From Bin5 sp965207495 (GTDB lineage Bacteria > Chloroflexota > Anaerolineae > Caldilineales > Caldilineaceae): a DNA stretch of 64,000 bases. The position numbers were made by a program, and so were the translations under genes. The DNA is taken from the NCBI GenBank assembly GCA_965207495.1, contig OZ242287.1:5270001-5334000 (forward strand). The letters run 5' to 3'. The notes under the pieces are model-generated. The model was given only the letters and a program-made list of their open reading frames with translations, was not told where the DNA came from and ran no database searches. The stretch's first letter is position 1, and each line of letters starts with the position of its first letter. Positions 8,572-17,508 of this stretch are shown here, in pieces.

Positions 8572-9909
8572 ATGCTTAAGAGCAAAGAGCACGTGGAACA
8601 ACGTAGATTCAGTTATCATACTTTCCGCCGATCAAGCAGTGCTCCACCATCGGATCAGGAAGAGTATCAGACCTCCACCCCCAGCAGTCTTTCAGATTTT
8701 AACCCCAATCCATCACAGAGCCAGATACATCAGAGTTCAGAAGTTGCGGCTGAAGCCGCTCTGGACGAGGGAGCGCCGGGACTTGCCGATGCGGCAGGCG
8801 GGGCGTTTGAGAATCTGACTTCAGGCATACAGAGCTTCCTGCGCGAGCAGGTCGCGCCGGTCCGGCTTGCCAGCCATCTTGCCGTTTTGGTGGTGGCAGC
8901 GATAGTGATTCTTGTCAGGCGAGTGGATCCCCCCGATTGGAATTTCCCGTTGCACACTCTGCCGGTGGATGTTCCGCTTGTGGAGAGTGCCACTGCGGAC
9001 ACACAGTCGGCCCGCCGCAATCCGATTGTCGAAGTTAGCAATGCACTGCAGCGTGCGGTACTTCCGTTCACCCGGGATACCGAGGAGCCGGCCGTTGCTT
9101 CGGCGGGTGTACAAGCAGCGGAGGGGGAACCGGTTGCGGTTTCTGTTTCGTCCAGGATATTCAGTATCCAGGTTTACGAAGTGTTGCCGGCTGACAATCT
9201 GCAAAAGATCGCTGCCCGATACGATCTCAGGCCGGAGACGATTTTGTGGGCCAATCCAAAACTGGAGTCAAACCCAGATCTGTTGTGGCCCGGCCAGCAG
9301 TTGATAATTCCGCCAGTGGATGGCGTGATGCACGTGGTTCGAGCAGGCGACACGCTTTCAACTCTGGCAGTGAAATACAAAGTATCGGTAGAAGAGATAG
9401 TTGAGTTTCCTCTGAATAATCTGGAGTCGGCGGCCACCCCGATCAACAACGGCAGGCAGTTGATCATTCCCAATGGCACCAAGCCTTATGTCGCCCGGCA
9501 GGTGGCAATGTACCGAGGTCCGGTCCCTGCAAATGCGGTCAGAGGTTCCGGAAGCTTTGCCTGGCCAGTCAGCGGCCATATTACGCAGCAGTTCTGGCAC
9601 GGCCATCGAGCGATCGACGTTGGGGCCAGGGCGGGCGCGCCGATCGTGGCAGCCGACAGCGGCTATGTCGTTAAGGCATCACACGGCTGGAATGGCGGTT
9701 ATGGCAGGATGGTCATGGTCGATCATGGCAACGGCTTTATCTCGCTGTATGCCCATATGAATACGGTCTACGTGCGCCAGGGCGAGAACGTTGCCAAGGG
9801 CGAACAGTTGGGTACGGTAGGCAATACCGGGCGTTCCACGGGGCCGCATCTGCACTTTGAAATCCGACAGAACGGCGCCGCGCGCAATCCATTCTACTTC
9901 CTGCCGTAG
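8572..9909 (+). CDS. Membrane-anchored M23 peptidase with two LysM domains
   Basis: The 445-aa protein begins with ~95 Ser/Gln-rich residues without a signal peptide, then one transmembrane helix (about 100-120). Outside are two LysM modules (about 200-245 and 255-305) that bind peptidoglycan-like glycans. The C-terminal M23 domain (from FAWPVSGHITQQFWHGH) has the metal-ligand motifs HRAID and HLHFE. M23 enzymes cut peptide crosslinks of peptidoglycan or, in degenerate forms, activate amidases. The motifs are intact, so an active endopeptidase in envelope remodelling is likely. A strong bidirectional terminator follows. Confidence 0.93.
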   Translation: MLKSKEHVEQRRFSYHTFRRSSSAPPSDQEEYQTSTPSSLSDFNPNPSQSQIHQSSEVAAEAALDEGAPGLADAAGGAFENLTSGIQSFLREQVAPVRLASHLAVLVVAAIVILVRRVDPPDWNFPLHTLPVDVPLVESATADTQSARRNPIVEVSNALQRAVLPFTRDTEEPAVASAGVQAAEGEPVAVSVSSRIFSIQVYEVLPADNLQKIAARYDLRPETILWANPKLESNPDLLWPGQQLIIPPVDGVMHVVRAGDTLSTLAVKYKVSVEEIVEFPLNNLESAATPINNGRQLIIPNGTKPYVARQVAMYRGPVPANAVRGSGSFAWPVSGHITQQFWHGHRAIDVGARAGAPIVAADSGYVVKASHGWNGGYGRMVMVDHGNGFISLYAHMNTVYVRQGENVAKGEQLGTVGNTGRSTGPHLHFEIRQNGAARNPFYFLP

Positions 9910-9927
9910 ACAGAACAATTACAATAG

Positions 9928-9964
9928 AACAAAAGGTCCGGCACATGATGCCGGACCTTTTGTT
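9928..9964. terminator. Bidirectional intrinsic terminator
   Basis: A perfect 16-bp inverted repeat (arm AACAAAAGGTCCGGCA, 5-nt loop) with A-run on one side and T-run on the other. It lies between the convergent M23 peptidase and fumarase genes and would stop transcription from both. Confidence 0.9.
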
Positions 9965-10098
9965 GTTTTCTAACAGGCTCTCAGCGACGCAGGCTTCCGA
10001 GATGACAGAGGCAGAGTTGTGAACCTTCCAAGCCGCTATCACGGAGATGACGGTGAAGAAGCACAGTAGGAAGAAGCACAGTAGTCCTGCTTTGGATT

Positions 10099-11490
10099 TC
10101 AGAGTTGCTGAATGCCGCCTTCGGTCAGTTTGCGGGGATCGAGCAGATCATCCAGTTCGCCGGCGCTGAGATCGGTCATTTCGAGGGCGACCTCCTTGAG
10201 GGTGCGTCCCTGCGCGTAGGCGGTTTTGGCAATCTGCGCGCCCAGTTCGTACCCTATCACCGGGTTCAGGGCGGTAACCAGAATCGGGTTACTGTCGACG
10301 AGGCGGCCGATGCGCTCTGCATTGACAGTAAAGCCGGCTATGGCTCTGTCTGCCAGCAGACGGCTGGCGCCGGCCAGGATCGAGATGCTCTGCAATAGAT
10401 TGTAGGCGATGACGGGGAGCATCACATTCAGCTGAAAACTGCCCGACTGACCCCCGATCGTAATCGTTACATCGTTTCCGGTAACCTGAGCGGCAACCAT
10501 GGTCACCGCCTCGGGGATGACAGGATTGATCTTGCCCGGCATGATGCTGCTGCCTGGCTGCAGGGCAGGCAACTCGATCTCCGCGATGCCGGCAATCGGC
10601 CCGCTGTTCATCCAGCGTAGATCGTTTGCCATCTTCATCAGCGAGGTCGCTACTGTCTTTAGTTGCCCGCTCGTCTCCACTGCGGCGTCCTGGCTGCTCA
10701 GACTTTCGAAGTAGTTTTCGCTTGTTCTGAACGGCTGACCGGTCATTTCGGCCAGTTTGGCGGCTATGCGTTCGCCGAACTCGGGATGGGCGTTGATGCC
10801 GGTCCCGACAGCGGTGCCGCCCTGGGCAAGTTCTGCCAGCCGCGCCAGCGCGTCGCGCAGCCGACGCTGGCCTTTGTCGATCTGGTTGCTCCAGCCACCC
10901 AACTCCTGGCTTAATCGGATAGGCATGGCGTCCATCAGATGGGTGCGCCCGGTGGTGACGATGCCGTCTACCTCTGCGGCTTTGGCGTCGAGGGCGCCCT
11001 GCAGATGCTGGAGAGCCGGAAGGAGTTCCTCGACAACGGCGAGATAGGCGCTCAGATGGATGGCTGAGGGAATGACATCGTTGCTACTCTGGCCCATATT
11101 GACATGATCGTTGGGGTGGACGCTGCGTCCCAGCATGCGGGATGCCAGCGTAGCGATGACTTCATTGGCATTCATGTTTGTGCTTGTGCCTGAGCCGGTC
11201 TGGAAGATGTCGAGGGGGAAGTGGGCGTCGTGGGCGCCGTGCGCGACTTCGGCGCAGGCGCTTTGAATTGCCGCGGCCGTTTCGGCATCGAGCTCGCCCA
11301 GGTCGAGATTGACAGCTGCGGCCGCGCCTTTGATCAGCCCGACTGCGCGGATGAACTGGCGGGGGAAGCGGAGTGGACTGATAGGGAAGTTGTCGACGGC
11401 CCGCTGGGTTTGGGCAGCGTAGAGAGCGTCTTTGGGCACGCTAACCTCGCCCAGGCTGTCATGCTCAATGCGAAATTCCTGACTACTCAT
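10099..11490 (-). CDS. fumC: Class II fumarate hydratase
   Basis: This 463-aa enzyme interconverts fumarate and malate in the TCA cycle. It has the fumarase/aspartase superfamily signature GSSIMPGKINPV (about residue 312), the GSGTSTNMNANEVIA segment, TGRTHLMDA, and the conserved NDHVNMGQSSND segment. These features and the length separate it from argininosuccinate lyase and aspartase, though aspartase cannot be fully excluded by eye. GGAG precedes the ATG. It is followed by the terminator at 9928. The upstream permease genes are on the same strand with a 39-bp gap, so it may be read from their transcript. Confidence 0.95.
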   Translation of the reverse strand: MSSQEFRIEHDSLGEVSVPKDALYAAQTQRAVDNFPISPLRFPRQFIRAVGLIKGAAAAVNLDLGELDAETAAAIQSACAEVAHGAHDAHFPLDIFQTGSGTSTNMNANEVIATLASRMLGRSVHPNDHVNMGQSSNDVIPSAIHLSAYLAVVEELLPALQHLQGALDAKAAEVDGIVTTGRTHLMDAMPIRLSQELGGWSNQIDKGQRRLRDALARLAELAQGGTAVGTGINAHPEFGERIAAKLAEMTGQPFRTSENYFESLSSQDAAVETSGQLKTVATSLMKMANDLRWMNSGPIAGIAEIELPALQPGSSIMPGKINPVIPEAVTMVAAQVTGNDVTITIGGQSGSFQLNVMLPVIAYNLLQSISILAGASRLLADRAIAGFTVNAERIGRLVDSNPILVTALNPVIGYELGAQIAKTAYAQGRTLKEVALEMTDLSAGELDDLLDPRKLTEGGIQQL

Positions 11491-11529
11491 AGGTACTTTC
11501 TACTCCAATCAGTTTTTTGATTTCGGAAG

Positions 11530-12486
11530 CTAACGTTCGCCGCGCATATAGGGCAGGCCGAGCGCTGCCGGCGCGCCGAGACGGCGGCTAACGTTTTCAT
11601 AGACGGTAATGAGTGTGAGAACAACGACTGTCAGAAGGTAGGGCATCATGGCCAGCATCGCGGCGGGTATGACCCCGCCCCCAGCCGCCTGCAGCCGAAA
11701 CTGAATTGCGTTGACCCCGCCAAAGATGAGGGCGCCAAGCAGCGCCCGCGCCGGATCCCAGGTGGCGAAAATGACGAGAGCGATGGCGATCCAGCCGCGT
11801 CCGCCGGTGAGGTTTTCAGTCCAACCGGGGGTATAGGCGAGGCTCAGGTGGGCGCCGCCCAGGCCCATGAGCATACCGCCGCCGATGGTGGCCAGATAGC
11901 GAGTGCGCGTGACGGAAATGCCCATTGCGTCGGCCGTGTCGGGGTCTTCGCCTACTGCGCGCACGTTGAGCCCGAGCCGGGTGCGATAGAGCAGGAAGGC
12001 GGAGATGGGAACGGTCAGATACATCAGGTAGACGAGCAGGTCCTGGTTGAAGAGGGCCTGGCCAAGCAGCGGAATCTGACCGAGAGCGGGGATCGTCATT
12101 TTGTTGAACTTGGGGCCGACCAGGCCCACGAGCGGGGCGCCTTCCGGGCCGAGGCGCTGGCCGAGAAAGCTGCTCAGGCCGATGCCAAAGAGCGTGAGCG
12201 CAAGGCCGCTGACGACCTGGTCGGCCCGCAGGGTTACGGACAGGAAGGCGTGGATGGAGGCCAGCGCGCCGCCGACGACGACAGCTGCCAGTGTGCCCAG
12301 CAGTAGACTATCGGTGTGAAAGCCAACGGCAAAGGCGCTAACAGCGCCCATGATGAGAATGCCTTCCAACCCGAGATTAAGAACGCCGGCCCTTTCGGTG
12401 TAGATTTCACCGACTGCGGCAAAGACAAGAGATGCGCCGGCCTGAATTGTGACCGTCAGGATGGAGATAAGAAGGGCGAGTTCCAT
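11530..12486 (-). CDS. ABC transporter permease, nucleoside (BMP/NupQ-like) type
   Basis: This 318-aa integral membrane protein has about 8-9 hydrophobic segments and the BPD_transp_2 fold. The N-terminus has the typical AGASLVFAAVGEIYTERAGV, followed by LNLGLEGILIMGA. Homologues (NupQ/YufQ) pair with a second permease, one ATPase and a BMP-family binding lipoprotein to import nucleosides. The partner permease is immediately upstream (gap ~125 bp). Neither the ATPase nor the binding protein is in this window. Confidence 0.9.
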   Translation of the reverse strand: MELALLISILTVTIQAGASLVFAAVGEIYTERAGVLNLGLEGILIMGAVSAFAVGFHTDSLLLGTLAAVVVGGALASIHAFLSVTLRADQVVSGLALTLFGIGLSSFLGQRLGPEGAPLVGLVGPKFNKMTIPALGQIPLLGQALFNQDLLVYLMYLTVPISAFLLYRTRLGLNVRAVGEDPDTADAMGISVTRTRYLATIGGGMLMGLGGAHLSLAYTPGWTENLTGGRGWIAIALVIFATWDPARALLGALIFGGVNAIQFRLQAAGGGVIPAAMLAMMPYLLTVVVLTLITVYENVSRRLGAPAALGLPYMRGER

Positions 12487-12610
12487 TGTCGTTACGCTTT
12501 CAGATGCGTGTTAAGCGGCGGCGAGCCGCAGTCTGCTTTCGCCGGATTGTGAACAGAATCTACCGGCATATAACGGGAGATAGGGATAGTTTGCGTCTGT
12601 CTAGTCGGCT

Positions 12611-13744
12611 CTAGTCGGCAGGCGTCGGTCCGCCGGATGCGGGTGCAGGATTCGCAGCAGACCGGGGTTGCGTACGAATCACGCGCAACCGGTAGTTGAT
12701 AAAGACGTCGGCGCCGAGTACGAAGAAAAGTATCGAGCCCTGGAGCACACCTGCGACGGCGGCCGGCAGCCCCATGGTAATTTGCAACTGATCGCCGCCG
12801 GTGCTGAGTCCGGCAAGGAGCAGGCTGACAAGCAGGATGGCCCAGGGGTTCAGTTTTGCCAGCCAGGCCACGATGATTGCGGTAAAGCCGTCGCCGACTG
12901 CGATCCCATTTTGCAGCCGGTGTGCGACACCGGCCACCTGGCTGAATCCGGCCAGACCCGCGATGCCCCCGCTAACAAACATAACCAGCAGCACATTGCG
13001 GGCGATACTCATTCCTGCGTAGCGGGCGGCGAGCGGGTTCTTGCCAATCACCTTGATCTCCAGGCCCCATTTGGTACGGTCGAGGACGAGCCAGAGCAGA
13101 AAGGCCGCCAGGACCGCTATCACGAGGCCGTAGTGGACCCGTCCCAGGTCGATGGGGAGGCGGGGCAGCCAGGCGTGCTCGGGGAACTGGGCGCTGCCGG
13201 GGAAGCCAAAGCCCTCAGGGTCTTTCCAGGATCCGGTATAGAGATATTGCATCCACAGGAGGGCCACATAGTTGAACATGAGCGTTGTGATGATCTCGTT
13301 GACGCCCAGGGCGGTTTTGAGAAAGGCGGGGATGAGACCCCAGATGGCGCCGGCGACGAAGGCGGCCACGATCATGGCCGGCAGGAAGGTCCATTGCGGC
13401 ATCCCACCGATGAGTTCGGGCAAGAAGAGGGCGACCCAGGTTGCGGCGATGATGCCCCAAACGAACTGGCCTTCGGCGCCGATGTTCCAGAACAACATGC
13501 GAAATGCGATACCCACGGCCAGCCCGGTAAGCATGAGGGGGATGGCGCGCAAAAGGGTCTCGCTGATATGGTAGCGCTGGCCGAAAGCGCCCGTTGCCAT
13601 GGCCGCGTAGGTCTCGAATGGATTTGCGCCGAATATCCAGAGTAGAATGCCGCTGAAGATGAGCGCGAGACCGAGGGCGATCAGGGGAAAGAGGAACTCT
13701 ACGTGGCGTGGACGGCTCAGGCGTCTTTCAAGAATGAGTTGCAT
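12611..13744 (-). CDS. ABC transporter permease, nucleoside (BMP/NupP-like) type
   Basis: The 377-aa polytopic permease is the partner of the gene at 11530-12486. Conserved segments include LTGLAVGIAFRMLFWNIGAE and NEIITTLMFNYVA, typical of NupP/YufP. The C-terminal ~20 residues are Pro/Ala-rich and cytoplasmic. The gene directly upstream is a histidine kinase rather than the expected ATPase, so the operon is split or incomplete here. Confidence 0.9.
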   Translation of the reverse strand: MQLILERRLSRPRHVEFLFPLIALGLALIFSGILLWIFGANPFETYAAMATGAFGQRYHISETLLRAIPLMLTGLAVGIAFRMLFWNIGAEGQFVWGIIAATWVALFLPELIGGMPQWTFLPAMIVAAFVAGAIWGLIPAFLKTALGVNEIITTLMFNYVALLWMQYLYTGSWKDPEGFGFPGSAQFPEHAWLPRLPIDLGRVHYGLVIAVLAAFLLWLVLDRTKWGLEIKVIGKNPLAARYAGMSIARNVLLVMFVSGGIAGLAGFSQVAGVAHRLQNGIAVGDGFTAIIVAWLAKLNPWAILLVSLLLAGLSTGGDQLQITMGLPAAVAGVLQGSILFFVLGADVFINYRLRVIRTQPRSAANPAPASGGPTPAD

Positions 13745-13823
13745 AGCGGAGTCTCTTTGTACGCGACTTTCCTGCGCAGAATTGTTTCACATTTGCACGA
13801 TCACGCGCTATCGGGCTGCCGGG

Positions 13824-15560
13824 CTATGTGGATTCGGTCTCTTCCACGGGCAGGGCTACGAAGACGGTTGTGCCCTTGTTGACGTCGCTGCGCACCCAGA
13901 TTTCGCCTTGATGGGCCTCGACGATGGCCTTGCTGAGAAAGAGACCGAGACCGACGCCGGCCGTTCCGCGGCGGAGACCGCTATCCACGCGGTAGTAACG
14001 TTCGAATATTTTGGGGAGTTCTCTTGCCGGGATGCCGATCCCCTCGTCGGCGACATAGAGCACAAGCCGGCCGGTCTCGCTCTCTTGCTGGGGCTGGTCG
14101 TGCCAACCGCCGATGCGAATTACGCCGCCGTCGGGTGAGTATTTTATGGCGTTGCTGAGCAGGTTGGTGAAGACCAGGCGCAGGCGTTCCTCGTCGCCGT
14201 AGATGACGGGCAGGCCGGGGGGCAGGTCGAGTGCGATTTCATGGGTGTCGGTCTGTGTGCGGTAGTCCTGCGCGACCCGTTCGAGGAGCCGCCGCACTTG
14301 CAGGTGGGAGCGCTCGAGCCGCAGTCCGCCGGCCTGGATGCGGCTGACGTCGAGCAGGCTGTTGATGAGCGCCTCCAGCCGGTCGGCCTCTTCTTCGATC
14401 ACCTCGAGGCTTTGGCGGGCTGTCTCGGCATCCCAGGCGGCGTCGGGCCGGGCCAGCGTTTGCGCGTACCCTTTGATCAGCGAGACGGGCGTCTTCAACT
14501 CGTGGCTGATGATGGAAGTAAAGGTGGATTTCATTTCCTCTTCTTCGCGGAAACGAGTGATGTCCAGCACGCTGGCGATGATGTTCACGAGCCGCATGCG
14601 CTCGTCCTTGACCGGGATAAAGGTTACGGAGACCGAGATCTGGCCCCCTTCGGGCAGAACGATGTCTCCTTCGCATTGGGCGCCGCTCTCTGGCAAGGAC
14701 ACCAGGTCGTAATCGGCGCTGAACAGATCTTCTCCTTGCAGATTGAGGAGCGGCAGGACCTTTTCGCAAGGTTGCCCGACCGCCTCATGGAGTGCAATTC
14801 CCGTCATGAGGGAGAGGGGCTGGTTGATGACCTCCACCTGTTTGTTGGGCGCCAGGATCATCATGCCGTTGACGCTGTTTTGAACGATCATCGACAGGCG
14901 GCTGCGCTCGGTGGTCAGCTGCTGGTAGAGGCGGGCGTTGCGGACGGCAATCGCGGCCTGGTCGGCGAACCCCTGCAGAAACTGCCAGTCCAGCGGAGAA
15001 AAGGCAGAGTCGCCGCGGAATAGATAGATTACGCCGAGCAGGTCCTCTTCAAACAGGAGAGGGAGGCCGATCACCTGGCCCAACTTGCTGCCCAAAGCCG
15101 ACTCTATTTCGCGAACGCGTTGTTCTATTTCCTGCTGGTAGTTTTCGCCCAGCGAGAATTCGGCCGCGAGGGCGCGCCCGGCGTCCCATTCGCCGACCAT
15201 GGCGCGACGGCTTGTTTCCTCTTGGGCCAGTCGATCTTCCGATGGCGGCCAGGACTGCGAGGCGATTTTGAGAAGGGGACGAAACGCGGGCAGGAGCTGG
15301 CGTGGAATCCCGTAGGATGCGCGGATACGAAAGGGTTCGTCTTCCTCCACGGTGCTGCGTCCGTCTGCCAGGGGCACGACCGCGGATACGTCATCGAGCA
15401 CGATCACGCCGGCAGGCGCGGCGAGCATTTCGGCCGCGCTTTCGAGGATCAGACGCAGCAGGCTGGGCAGATCGAGACGCGAGGTCATCGCCCGCGTAAT
15501 GCGCAGCAGGTATTCTCGTTGACGCAACTGGTAGGTTGCCATCAGCGCCGGAACGTTCAT
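13824..15560 (-). CDS. GAF/PAS sensor histidine kinase
   Basis: This soluble-looking kinase of ~578 aa has an N-terminal GAF domain (to about 225, ending QAAIAVRNARLYQQL) and a PAS-like domain (VQNSVNGMMILAPNKQVEVI). A HisKA helix carries the phospho-acceptor SHELKTPVSLIKGYAQ (near 350), and the ATPase domain has N-box NLLSNAIKYSPDGG, G1 DEGIGIP and G2 GVGLGLFLSKAIVEAHQG. No transmembrane segment was seen. I start at the ATG at 15560; the frame is open to 15761, but that extension runs into the repeat element and lacks conserved sequence. No clear Shine-Dalgarno. No response regulator is adjacent, so it is an orphan here. Confidence 0.9.
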   Translation of the reverse strand: MNVPALMATYQLRQREYLLRITRAMTSRLDLPSLLRLILESAAEMLAAPAGVIVLDDVSAVVPLADGRSTVEEDEPFRIRASYGIPRQLLPAFRPLLKIASQSWPPSEDRLAQEETSRRAMVGEWDAGRALAAEFSLGENYQQEIEQRVREIESALGSKLGQVIGLPLLFEEDLLGVIYLFRGDSAFSPLDWQFLQGFADQAAIAVRNARLYQQLTTERSRLSMIVQNSVNGMMILAPNKQVEVINQPLSLMTGIALHEAVGQPCEKVLPLLNLQGEDLFSADYDLVSLPESGAQCEGDIVLPEGGQISVSVTFIPVKDERMRLVNIIASVLDITRFREEEEMKSTFTSIISHELKTPVSLIKGYAQTLARPDAAWDAETARQSLEVIEEEADRLEALINSLLDVSRIQAGGLRLERSHLQVRRLLERVAQDYRTQTDTHEIALDLPPGLPVIYGDEERLRLVFTNLLSNAIKYSPDGGVIRIGGWHDQPQQESETGRLVLYVADEGIGIPARELPKIFERYYRVDSGLRRGTAGVGLGLFLSKAIVEAHQGEIWVRSDVNKGTTVFVALPVEETEST

Positions 15561-15789
15561 GGTAAGAAAATAACAGAGCGGGAAAGTAAAGTCAACGATT
15601 CGGGGAGAGGGGGCGCGTCGGTGCTGCCTTTTTTGACGTCGGGCCTGCAGTCGCTGCGCCGCCTCAAGGTTTTCGATCAGCATTGCGTGAATACAGGCAG
15701 GTGCAGGAACTTGGTAGACGGTTACTGTCACGCCGACGATGGCCCCGTATATATTTCCCATTCCGTGGCCGGCAGATCTTTCTTTCCCG

Positions 15790-16220
15790 TGTTGGGATGC
15801 ACCATTTGGGATCCTGAGGGGGCGTCCCAGATTTGGGGTGGAGGCAATCTGGCGTTGGTTTTATGCCAGCGGTGGCTGAAACTGTTTGCATGCATTGCGG
15901 AAGGTAAAGGGCAGGCACAAGGCCTGCCCCTACCGTTGTGTGCGGTAGGGGCAGGCTTCGCGGCACTACGTGGGTGCGCGACTGGTGGCATAAACACAGT
16001 ACCAGCGCCGCGGCGCCAAAGTGGCAAGGTGTATTGGAGGGCGTTGCGGGGGGTTCCCCCCCGCACAAGGGAGGGCCGGAGGCCCGACCGCCCAAATGAG
16101 CGGAGAGGAGTGAGGAGCGGGAGTTACTGTTTCCACTGCCGCGGATTGGATTGCGGAGTAGTAATGGTTTTGTTGCCGTCAGCGGTGCAGGAGAACTCAC
16201 CCCCATTTTGAACTGCACCA
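15790..16220 (+). repeat. Composite intergenic repeat element, copy 2
   Basis: It has the same segment order as copy 1: left end TGTTGGGATGCACCATTTGG; AGATTTGGGGTGGAGGC; GGTGGCTGAAACTGTTTGC; a hairpin GGGCAGGC-acaag-GCCTGCCC (15909-15930) with a second, partial inverted copy GGTAGGGGCAGGC at 15945-15957; the GGCGTTGCGGGG and GGGCCGGAGGCCC hairpin segment (16040-16090); right end CCATTTTGAACTGCACC. It lacks the 16-bp GTTGGCT units. It lies between divergent genes. Confidence 0.75.
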
Positions 16221-16238
16221 GAACCTGAAATTGCGCTT

Positions 16239-16265
16239 TTGACTTTCAGGCAACTGTAGTAGAAT
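16239..16265 (+). promoter_or_regulatory. Weak promoter candidate for the peptide ABC operon
   Basis: TTGACT (16239-16244) and TAGAAT (16260-16265) are spaced 15 bp, shorter than optimal. It is the best candidate I see ahead of the first permease gene at 16449. Confidence 0.3.
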
Positions 16266-16448
16266 TTGGCTGCCCAACAATTATGCAGTCTATTTTTTTT
16301 CTGCAATGTGTGCCGATGGAGCGCAGGCGTCAGCGGGGCTACTGCTCTCTCCCCCCGCCGGCCGCATTGACCGCTGCATAGGAACTTGGCCCCCAGAATC
16401 GCCGTGCGCCAGATGAGAGTGTGTAGACGTGCCGGAAGGTGAAGCGCC

Positions 16449-17438
16449 TTGCTCTTGTTCATTGTCAAACGTCTATTCCTGATGGTCCCTACCCTTGCGG
16501 TCATCTCCGTAATTTCCTACATCATCATCGAGTTACCCCCTGGAGATTACGTTTCAACCTACATCAACCAGTTGACTGAGACTGGCGATGTTCCCGACCA
16601 TGTGATCGAGAACTTGCGCCACCAGTACGGGCTGAACCAGCCCTGGTACGTCCGCTATTGGAAGTGGATGACGCGCTTTGTGGGCGGCGACATGGGCTAC
16701 TCGCTGGCCTGGCACCAGCCGGTCCGGGACTTGATCGGTGCACGGCTGCTCCTGTCCATGATGATTTCGTTTCTGTCCCTGATGTTTACGTGGGTAATGG
16801 CGTTCCCGATAGGGATCTATTCGGCGGTCAGACAATACTCTTTTGGCGACTACTTCTTTACCTTCACCGGGTTTTTGGGTTTGGCCATCCCCAATTTTCT
16901 GCTGGCGCTCATCCTGATGTACTTGGCCCACAAGTATCTGGACACCGGTATTGGCGGCCTATTTTCGAAGGAATATGACGGCGCGCCGTGGAGCTTCGGC
17001 AAGTTCATCGACCTGTTAGAGCATCTGGCCATTCCCATTATCATCATTGGGACAGCGGGGACGGCGGGTACGATTCGCGTGATGCGCGCGAATCTGCTGG
17101 ACGAGCTTCAGAAGCCTTATGTCATGACGGCGCGGGCGAAAGGCTTGCAGTACTGGAAGCTGATCCTGCGTTACCCCGTCCGCTTGGCGCTAAACCCATT
17201 CATCTCAACCGTGGGCTGGGTGCTGCCATCACTGATTGCGGGCGAAACGATCGTGTCGGTCGTGCTGTCCTTGCCAACGGCCGGCCCTCTTTTTCTACAG
17301 GCGCTGCTGGAAGAGGATATGTACCTGGCCGGTTCATTCGTCATGCTGACGGCAAGCCTGACCGTGGTCGGCACACTGCTTTCGGACATTCTGTTGGCGG
17401 TCATTGATCCCAGAATTCGCTACGAAGGAACGGTTTGA
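16449..17438 (+). CDS. Peptide/oligopeptide-type ABC transporter permease 1 (DppB-like)
   Basis: A 329-aa inner-membrane permease. The N-terminal FIVKRLFLMVPTLAVIS helix is typical of DppB/OppB. The cytoplasmic EAA-like loop (MTARAKGLQYWKLILRYPVR) docks onto the ATPase. TTG start; no better ATG in frame. It is the first gene of a five-gene importer (16449-22850) and its end sits close to the second permease. The family imports peptides, but homologues also carry nickel, sugars or oligosaccharides, so the substrate is open. Confidence 0.93.
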   Translation: MLLFIVKRLFLMVPTLAVISVISYIIIELPPGDYVSTYINQLTETGDVPDHVIENLRHQYGLNQPWYVRYWKWMTRFVGGDMGYSLAWHQPVRDLIGARLLLSMMISFLSLMFTWVMAFPIGIYSAVRQYSFGDYFFTFTGFLGLAIPNFLLALILMYLAHKYLDTGIGGLFSKEYDGAPWSFGKFIDLLEHLAIPIIIIGTAGTAGTIRVMRANLLDELQKPYVMTARAKGLQYWKLILRYPVRLALNPFISTVGWVLPSLIAGETIVSVVLSLPTAGPLFLQALLEEDMYLAGSFVMLTASLTVVGTLLSDILLAVIDPRIRYEGTV

Positions 17439-17508
17439 TGCAGTCGCAGATGTAGAAGTCTCTGACGGACGGTTACTGAATCCCACTCACAGGAGCGCGA
17501 CAGCAGCT

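Noticed and set aside
15561..15761. N-terminal extension of the histidine kinase
   Set aside because: The sequence is low in conserved features and reaches toward the repeat element; the kinase domains begin after 15560.
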